A stretch of 47,528 nucleotides of DNA, taken from the NCBI GenBank assembly GCA_964431735.1, contig CAYSLJ010000036.1, positions 1 through 47,528 of the forward strand, written 5' to 3'. The DNA is from CALARM01 sp964431735. Lineage in GTDB: Bacteria > Vulcanimicrobiota > SpSt-956 > JAKJGF01. Made by a program: the position numbers and the translations under genes. Shown in pieces: positions 43,461 through 47,528 of the stretch. The notes below the pieces were generated by a model. The model ran no database searches, was not told where the DNA came from, and saw only the letters and a list, made by a program, of their open reading frames with translations. Within the stretch, counting starts at the first letter, position 1; each line of letters starts with the position of its first letter.

Positions 43461-44519
43461 ATGAGTAAAAAAAGAGCAATGTCACTGGTAGAAATACTTG
43501 TTGCTACATTTATTGCAACGATATTATTAACAGTTATAATAACTGTATTCTATTATTCTAATAGAGCTACTGTAACTGCCATGGAGAAAGCTTCGGCAGA
43601 ACAGAGTTTTAACACCACTATAGATTGCCTTGCAAGGGATTTGCGCTCCACCGGTTCCAATGTTGATCCGAATCTATGTGGACGTCCTAAAGAGCTGTCT
43701 GTAGGAAAGATAGGTGACACTTCCCTGACTATCTATGGAGATTTTGACAGTGTCTCAAGTACTGTAGAAAGAGTTGATTATTTACTGGTAAATAACAATA
43801 GCTGTCTTGTCAGAAGGTTATATATGCAACAGGGAACAGGAACAGGAACTACATGGGTTAATCCGACAGATAAAGTCTTGATAGGAAATCAATCAGGTAC
43901 AGGCTCAAAAATAATGGTGTCAGCTCTCAAATTTACATATTATAATGCAGCGGGAAATCAGCTCAACCCTATAACCTATAATACCGATAAATTCCTTGCT
44001 TCCAGTGAAACATATTCCGGATATGAATATCTCATTGCCCCTGCCTGTGCAGATATGGGGTTTGATACACCGACACCGGAACCGACCAAAGCTCCGACTA
44101 ATACACCGGGGCCATCGCCTACGCCAAAACCGACTAATACACCAAAACCTACAGTAACACCAAAACCGACTAATACACCGAAACCTACAATTACACCGGG
44201 ACCATCACCCACGCCAAAACCGACCAATACACCAAAACCAACCAAGACACCAAAACCAACCAACACACCAAAACCGACCAATACACCGGGTCCATCTCCT
44301 ACACCAACACAGACTAAAACACCGAAACCGACTAAAACACCGAAACCTACCAACACACCTACACCTACACCTACAGCAACAAAAATACCCAATCCGGAAC
44401 CGGATGTCAGAAGTATAAGTGTTTCAATAAGCATATCAAATATTAAAGGAACACTTGTAATGTCTCAAAGCAGCAGCACTGTAGCATTAAGAAATTTATA
44501 TCTTGCAGGAGAAAATTAG
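43461..44519 (+). CDS. PilW-like minor pseudopilin with Pro/Thr-rich linker, cassette B
   Basis: The protein has 352 residues from ATG 43461, which has AAAGGAG 7 bases upstream; the frame is open from 43395, overlapping the previous gene, but that would give an overlong leader. Leader MSKKRA is followed by MSLVEILVATFIATILL with Glu at +5 and Ala at -1, as in the paralogue. A linker of about 110 residues consisting of TPxPTxTPxP repeats (44068-44395) is inserted before the last strands (VRSISVSISISNIKGT). Such linkers are often glycosylated or act as flexible spacers in secreted proteins. Last gene of the cassette; followed by a terminator. Confidence 0.87.
   Translation: MSKKRAMSLVEILVATFIATILLTVIITVFYYSNRATVTAMEKASAEQSFNTTIDCLARDLRSTGSNVDPNLCGRPKELSVGKIGDTSLTIYGDFDSVSSTVERVDYLLVNNNSCLVRRLYMQQGTGTGTTWVNPTDKVLIGNQSGTGSKIMVSALKFTYYNAAGNQLNPITYNTDKFLASSETYSGYEYLIAPACADMGFDTPTPEPTKAPTNTPGPSPTPKPTNTPKPTVTPKPTNTPKPTITPGPSPTPKPTNTPKPTKTPKPTNTPKPTNTPGPSPTPTQTKTPKPTKTPKPTNTPTPTPTATKIPNPEPDVRSISVSISISNIKGTLVMSQSSSTVALRNLYLAGEN
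44068..44395 (+). repeat. In-frame repeats encoding the Pro/Thr linker
   Basis: Imperfect units of 18 and 36 bases such as CCAAAACCGACTAATACA repeat throughout. Long open frames on the other strand are a by-product. Confidence 0.85.
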
Positions 44520-44534
44520 AAGATAAAACAGGTT

Positions 44535-44572
44535 AAAATAAGCCGGAGGAAAAGGTTTCCCCGGCTTATTTT
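44535..44572. terminator. Bidirectional intrinsic terminator between cassette B and the bat genes
   Basis: A perfect 12-bp stem (44535-44546 with 44561-44572) begins with AAAATAAG and ends with CTTATTTT, so it gives a U-run on both strands. It lies between convergent genes ending at 44519 and 44574. Confidence 0.85.
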
Positions 44573-44573
44573 A

Positions 44574-45344
44574 TTAAATTTCTTCTACTGATTTATTTTT
44601 TATCCATCCGCTATAACCGTTCGGGAGGGTAATTTTACGCCAGTCCTGGAGACCATCCTTTAAATAGACCCTGCTTCCTTCATGAATGGTAAATACTTCA
44701 GTATAATCTTCGCCGGGGCCGCTTCTGGCCTTTTCCTGAGATACCATTATAATACCCTGTTTCATACAGTCCTGTTCATATATCCTGACACACAGAAACA
44801 GAGAAAAAACAAGGAATATACTGAAAATTACCATACCTGTTATCTTCAGGGAAAACTTCAGGGAAAGTCTGTCTGAAAAAATGTATATAAGACCTCCTAG
44901 AAACAAAATAACATATAATATAAAAACTGTTATGGTAAGTTCATTAAGAGATAAAATACCCTTCAATCCTGAAAATAATAGAGAAAAAGTACCGCTCTTT
45001 TCATCTGTCTGTTTATCGACTGTTACAGATCTTATATATCTCAAATTCTGTTTTATATCTTCATCTCTCGGAGCTATGCGAAGAGCTCTTTCATAATATA
45101 AAATAGCTTTACCTGTAGAGCCGGTCTTAAAGGAAGCATTACCTGCATTATAATAAAGTGCAACATTAACAACTCCTGATTTAATAAGAGCGTCATAGAG
45201 TTTTTCTGCTCCTCTGTAATCACCTTTTTCATACAGGCCGTTCCCTTCTTTAAATTTATTTTCATAATCTTTTTGATTACCGTAACAAACAACGGTAAAA
45301 GATAAGACAGTCAGTAACAGTATGAACAAAATCTTTCTATTCAT
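44574..45344 (-). CDS. batE: BatE-like TPR membrane protein with SH3 domain
   Basis: The protein has 256 residues. Signal peptide or anchor (RKILFILLLTVLSFTVVCYG), TPR repeats (FKEGNGLYEKGDYRGAEKLY, YYNAGNASFKTGSTGKAILY), two membrane helices, then an SH3b-like end (ARSGPGEDYTEVFTIHEGSRV...GYSGWI). This is the BatE layout. ATG 45344 with AGGTG 8 bases upstream is preferred; upstream codons in frame come from heptamer repeats (reading RVTRHE). Last gene of the bat operon, 55 bases after batD. Bat proteins are linked to aerotolerance and envelope stress in Bacteroides and spirochaetes; exact function is unsettled. Confidence 0.87.
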   Translation of the reverse strand: MNRKILFILLLTVLSFTVVCYGNQKDYENKFKEGNGLYEKGDYRGAEKLYDALIKSGVVNVALYYNAGNASFKTGSTGKAILYYERALRIAPRDEDIKQNLRYIRSVTVDKQTDEKSGTFSLLFSGLKGILSLNELTITVFILYVILFLGGLIYIFSDRLSLKFSLKITGMVIFSIFLVFSLFLCVRIYEQDCMKQGIIMVSQEKARSGPGEDYTEVFTIHEGSRVYLKDGLQDWRKITLPNGYSGWIKNKSVEEI

Positions 45345-45360
45345 AGACCACACCTCTGTT

Positions 45361-45380
45361 TCGTGACGCGTTACGCGTGG
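45361..45380. repeat. Heptanucleotide repeat (TGACGCG, TTACGCG)
   Basis: Two to three units between batD and batE. Same unit type as at 4609 and 17710. Confidence 0.65.
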
Positions 45381-45399
45381 TTTAGCCATATTCAATAGT

Positions 45400-47154
45400 T
45401 CATATTATCTTTGCTATATCATTCAAAATTTTCTCAGTACGAGACAGTATTTCTTTTCTGTCCTGTTCCGTAGAAAAACCGTGAGCAAAACGGGCATATT
45501 CACATTTTTCATAAAGTTTTTTAAATTCTTCTATTATCTCAGGCGCTATTTTCTTTTCTTTCAGTATTGAACAGATATGATCCAGTGTAAGTCCTGCAGA
45601 GGGAAGATTGAGTTTATCTGCAATATAATCTGTAATTACTCTGGAAATAAGAGAATAAAAACCTGTATCATCTATTTCGCCATGTCCGGCTTTTGAAAGG
45701 GTTAATCGAGCCTTTTTATAGGCCCCTGTAAAGCGTGCAAAGCCATGATCATTATTAAGCCTGTTCAAATGTTTTTTATGGAAAAATGATATAAGTAAAC
45801 CAATAGGAGGAATAAATATAAAAATCCTTAAAGCAAGATTTTTATAAAGGAAAGGATTTTCATCAGTCAGAGAAACATCTGTTTTTATATGGCTTATATC
45901 CTGTCCTGTTATTTTTATTTCCTGCTGAACATCTGACCTGTCAGAAGAAGTATTTCCTTTTCCCTCCAGGACAGTAACCTTAAAAGACTTTGTTTTTATA
46001 TTTTCATATGTTCCTTCTTTAGTATTAAAATATGTATACTTAATCTCAGGTATGGCAAGTATGCCCGTTTTTGACGGCATAAGGACATATTTAAATGTTT
46101 TCTGGCCGTAAACAAAATTATCTTTCACAGTAGAATTGCCGCTGCTGCCAGAAGGATAAACCTTGAAACCATCAATACCGTTAAGAACAGGCTGACCTAT
46201 AGAATCTACATTTCCAAAACCTTCAACTGTAAGCTCCAGAGAAACAGGTTGATTTATTTCAACTTCCTCTTTATCCACTTTACCATAAATAATAAATTCC
46301 CCTACTGCTCCCGAAAAAGAAGAAGGTCTTCCCTCTGCAGGCAGTGCTCTTACATGGACATTAGTTTTATTGCTTTTTAACGTTTTGTAATCAAAAAAAT
46401 CGACAGGAACATTGAGCAGAGTCTGTCCTATAGTTTTATCTCCCGCAGATACAGGGAAAAGAGCAATTTTCACACAATCTACATTGAATTCAATACCATT
46501 TATTGTTTCAGTGGAAGAAATACTGGATTTATGGAGTTCTACCACCTTGAAGCCTGTTGTGTCAGGAGGTTGATACTGTGCTTCTCCTGAAATACTGGTT
46601 CTATAATAAAATTTAAAGGTAAGTGTTATCTGTTGATTGACATAGGGATTTTCTACATCAATTACCTGTTCTGTCCACATATCTTTATCATCGTAATAAG
46701 AATATTTATCAGGTAACTGATAGGATCTGGGAGGAACATAGGTAGGGACAGAAACGGTAGGGCTTACCGTATGTTCAACAGTAATCTGTATGGGGTTACT
46801 TTTAACAGTTTTTCCGGCAGAATGAAATTCTATGGAATCTATTACAAATTTTCCGCTTCTAAAAGGCTGAAGCACATACTGAATCGTCTGGGTACTTTCT
46901 GCCTGACCGGGAATTATAGAAAAAACAGTATTTTTGCTCTGATTTATTACCTGAAAATCATCAAGTTTTGGCATATCTATATTGGTAGCCATACCCAGTT
47001 CTGCACCGCCTCTTAAAACTACAGTCAGAGTAAATGTCTCATCCAGATGCACCGTATCTTTATCAACAGATGCTTCAATGGAAACATCTCCGGCAAATAG
47101 AGGGACGACAGATATGAGTAAGATTACTGTTATTAATAAAATATGCTTTATCAT
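45400..47154 (-). CDS. batD: BatD family protein
   Basis: The protein has 584 residues. Signal peptide (HILLITVILLISVVPLFA), then several beta-sandwich segments starting VSIEASVDKDTVHLDETFTLTV, the typical BatD opening, with YVLQPFRSGKF and FKYVLMPSKTGILAIPEI repeats. A late membrane helix (IFIFIPPIGLLISFF) leads to a helical cytoplasmic tail. AAGGAAG lies 7 bases before the ATG. It sits between batC-like and batE genes, as usual. Confidence 0.93.
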   Translation of the reverse strand: MIKHILLITVILLISVVPLFAGDVSIEASVDKDTVHLDETFTLTVVLRGGAELGMATNIDMPKLDDFQVINQSKNTVFSIIPGQAESTQTIQYVLQPFRSGKFVIDSIEFHSAGKTVKSNPIQITVEHTVSPTVSVPTYVPPRSYQLPDKYSYYDDKDMWTEQVIDVENPYVNQQITLTFKFYYRTSISGEAQYQPPDTTGFKVVELHKSSISSTETINGIEFNVDCVKIALFPVSAGDKTIGQTLLNVPVDFFDYKTLKSNKTNVHVRALPAEGRPSSFSGAVGEFIIYGKVDKEEVEINQPVSLELTVEGFGNVDSIGQPVLNGIDGFKVYPSGSSGNSTVKDNFVYGQKTFKYVLMPSKTGILAIPEIKYTYFNTKEGTYENIKTKSFKVTVLEGKGNTSSDRSDVQQEIKITGQDISHIKTDVSLTDENPFLYKNLALRIFIFIPPIGLLISFFHKKHLNRLNNDHGFARFTGAYKKARLTLSKAGHGEIDDTGFYSLISRVITDYIADKLNLPSAGLTLDHICSILKEKKIAPEIIEEFKKLYEKCEYARFAHGFSTEQDRKEILSRTEKILNDIAKII

Positions 47155-47170
47155 AAATACACTTCCTTTT

Positions 47171-47190
47171 AGTCGTGACGCGTAACAGGT
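47171..47190. repeat. Heptanucleotide repeat (TGACGCG, TAACAGG)
   Basis: Two degenerate units between the batC-like stop and batD. Related to the other TGACGCG arrays. Confidence 0.5.
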
Positions 47191-47197
47191 TACTTCC

Positions 47198-47528
47198 CTA
47201 CCAGTCTTTTTCTATATCGCCGAAGAAAAGCCCTTCTTTATTATTTTTATCTTTCTGTTTCTGTTTCTCCTCTTCTTCCAGAGCATTTAACAACATACGG
47301 GCATCCTGTTCAGACATTTTTTCATCGTCCCGGTTCTGTTTATCCCGGTTCTGTTTATCCCGGTTCTGTTTATCCCGGTTCTGTTTATCCTGGTTTTCTT
47401 TATCCTGGTTTTCTTTATCCTGGTTTTCTTTATCCTGATTTTCTTTATCCTGGTTCTGTTTATCCTGATTTTCTTTATCCTGGTTCTGTTTATCCTGGTT
47501 CTGTTTATCCTGGTTCTGTTTATCCTGG
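47198..47528 (-). CDS. 3' end of a BatC-like (or BatB-BatC) protein, start outside window
   Basis: Minus-strand frame open to the window edge and ending with TAG at 47198-47200. The visible 109 residues are a run of about fifteen QDKQN / QDKEN / RDKQN pentapeptides, then DDEKMSEQDARMLLNALEEE, a Lys/Gln-rich stretch and GLFFGDIEKDW at the end. The MSEQDARMLLNALEEEE block followed by a terminal DW resembles the ending of BatC-type TPR proteins, and the gene is directly upstream of batD. The opposite-strand open frame here is only a shadow. Confidence 0.75.
   Translation of the reverse strand, partial: QDKQNQDKQNQDKQNQDKENQDKQNQDKENQDKENQDKENQDKENQDKQNRDKQNRDKQNRDKQNRDDEKMSEQDARMLLNALEEEEKQKQKDKNNKEGLFFGDIEKDW
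47326..47528. repeat. 15-bp in-frame minisatellite in the BatC-like gene
   Basis: About thirteen units of the type TATCCTGGTTCTGTT or TATCCTGGTTTTCTT, continuing to the window edge. Variants cluster (CCCGG units at the left, CCTGG at the right), as expected for unequal exchange or slippage. Confidence 0.85.

Noticed and set aside
43976..44434. Minus-strand open frame rich in GVLVGFGVLVGFGV
   Set aside because: It is the antisense reading of the Pro/Thr linker repeats of the PilW-like gene.
47175..47438. Plus-strand open frame rich in SRFCLSRFCLS
   Set aside because: It is the antisense reading of the batC-like minisatellite; the minus-strand frame matches a BatC-like end.

Overview
This is an AT-rich bacterial chromosome segment from an uncultured lineage I cannot name. 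Short intergenic gaps, N-terminal membrane helices followed by soluble domains, lipoproteins with lipoboxes and a Bat (aerotolerance) operon suggest a diderm. A ferredoxin-dependent 2-oxoacid oxidoreductase suggests an anaerobe. No rRNA or tRNA gene was recognised, so phylum placement is open (candidate phyla such as Riflebacteria or Wallbacteria are only a guess). Both window edges cut genes.

Layout. 1-7149: the 3' end of a repeat-rich tail-anchored protein, a surface lipoprotein, a tail-anchored kinase-like protein, a RapZ-type ATPase fused to an inositol-monophosphatase-like domain, and a response regulator fused to a CRP/FNR module. 7457-12726 (plus strand): an unknown helical protein, a HEAT-repeat protein, a small helical membrane protein and queA. 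12833-17547 (minus strand): a lone pseudopilin, a 2-ketoisovalerate-type ferredoxin oxidoreductase (ferredoxin, alpha, fused beta-gamma) and a REC-histidine kinase. 17866-24106: small unknown proteins, a TPR-M48 metalloprotease, a PD-(D/E)XK protein and an IscB element with its omega RNA. The right end of that element forms the first codons of a flippase-like gene. 24233-27143: a kinase-like/YVTN-propeller membrane protein and a TolB-like lipoprotein.

27211-44519 is the most distinctive part. Two paralogous minor-pseudopilin cassettes (PilV-like, PilX-like, a small single-pass protein, PilW-like) flank two tandem giant proteins. Each giant protein carries two kinase-like domains, poly-lysine/acidic linkers, one membrane helix and an extracytoplasmic YVTN beta-propeller. 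All six kinase-like domains in the window have Asn instead of Asp in the DFG motif, and four also lack the HRD Asp. I infer a family of membrane pseudokinase sensors or scaffolds, probably tied to the pseudopilin machinery. 44574-47528 is the end of a bat operon (batE, batD, and the 3' end of a batC-like gene).

A second genome-wide feature is a set of intergenic tandem repeats with a 7-bp period but differing sequence. They occur in many gene junctions and in places supply the last codons of a gene.
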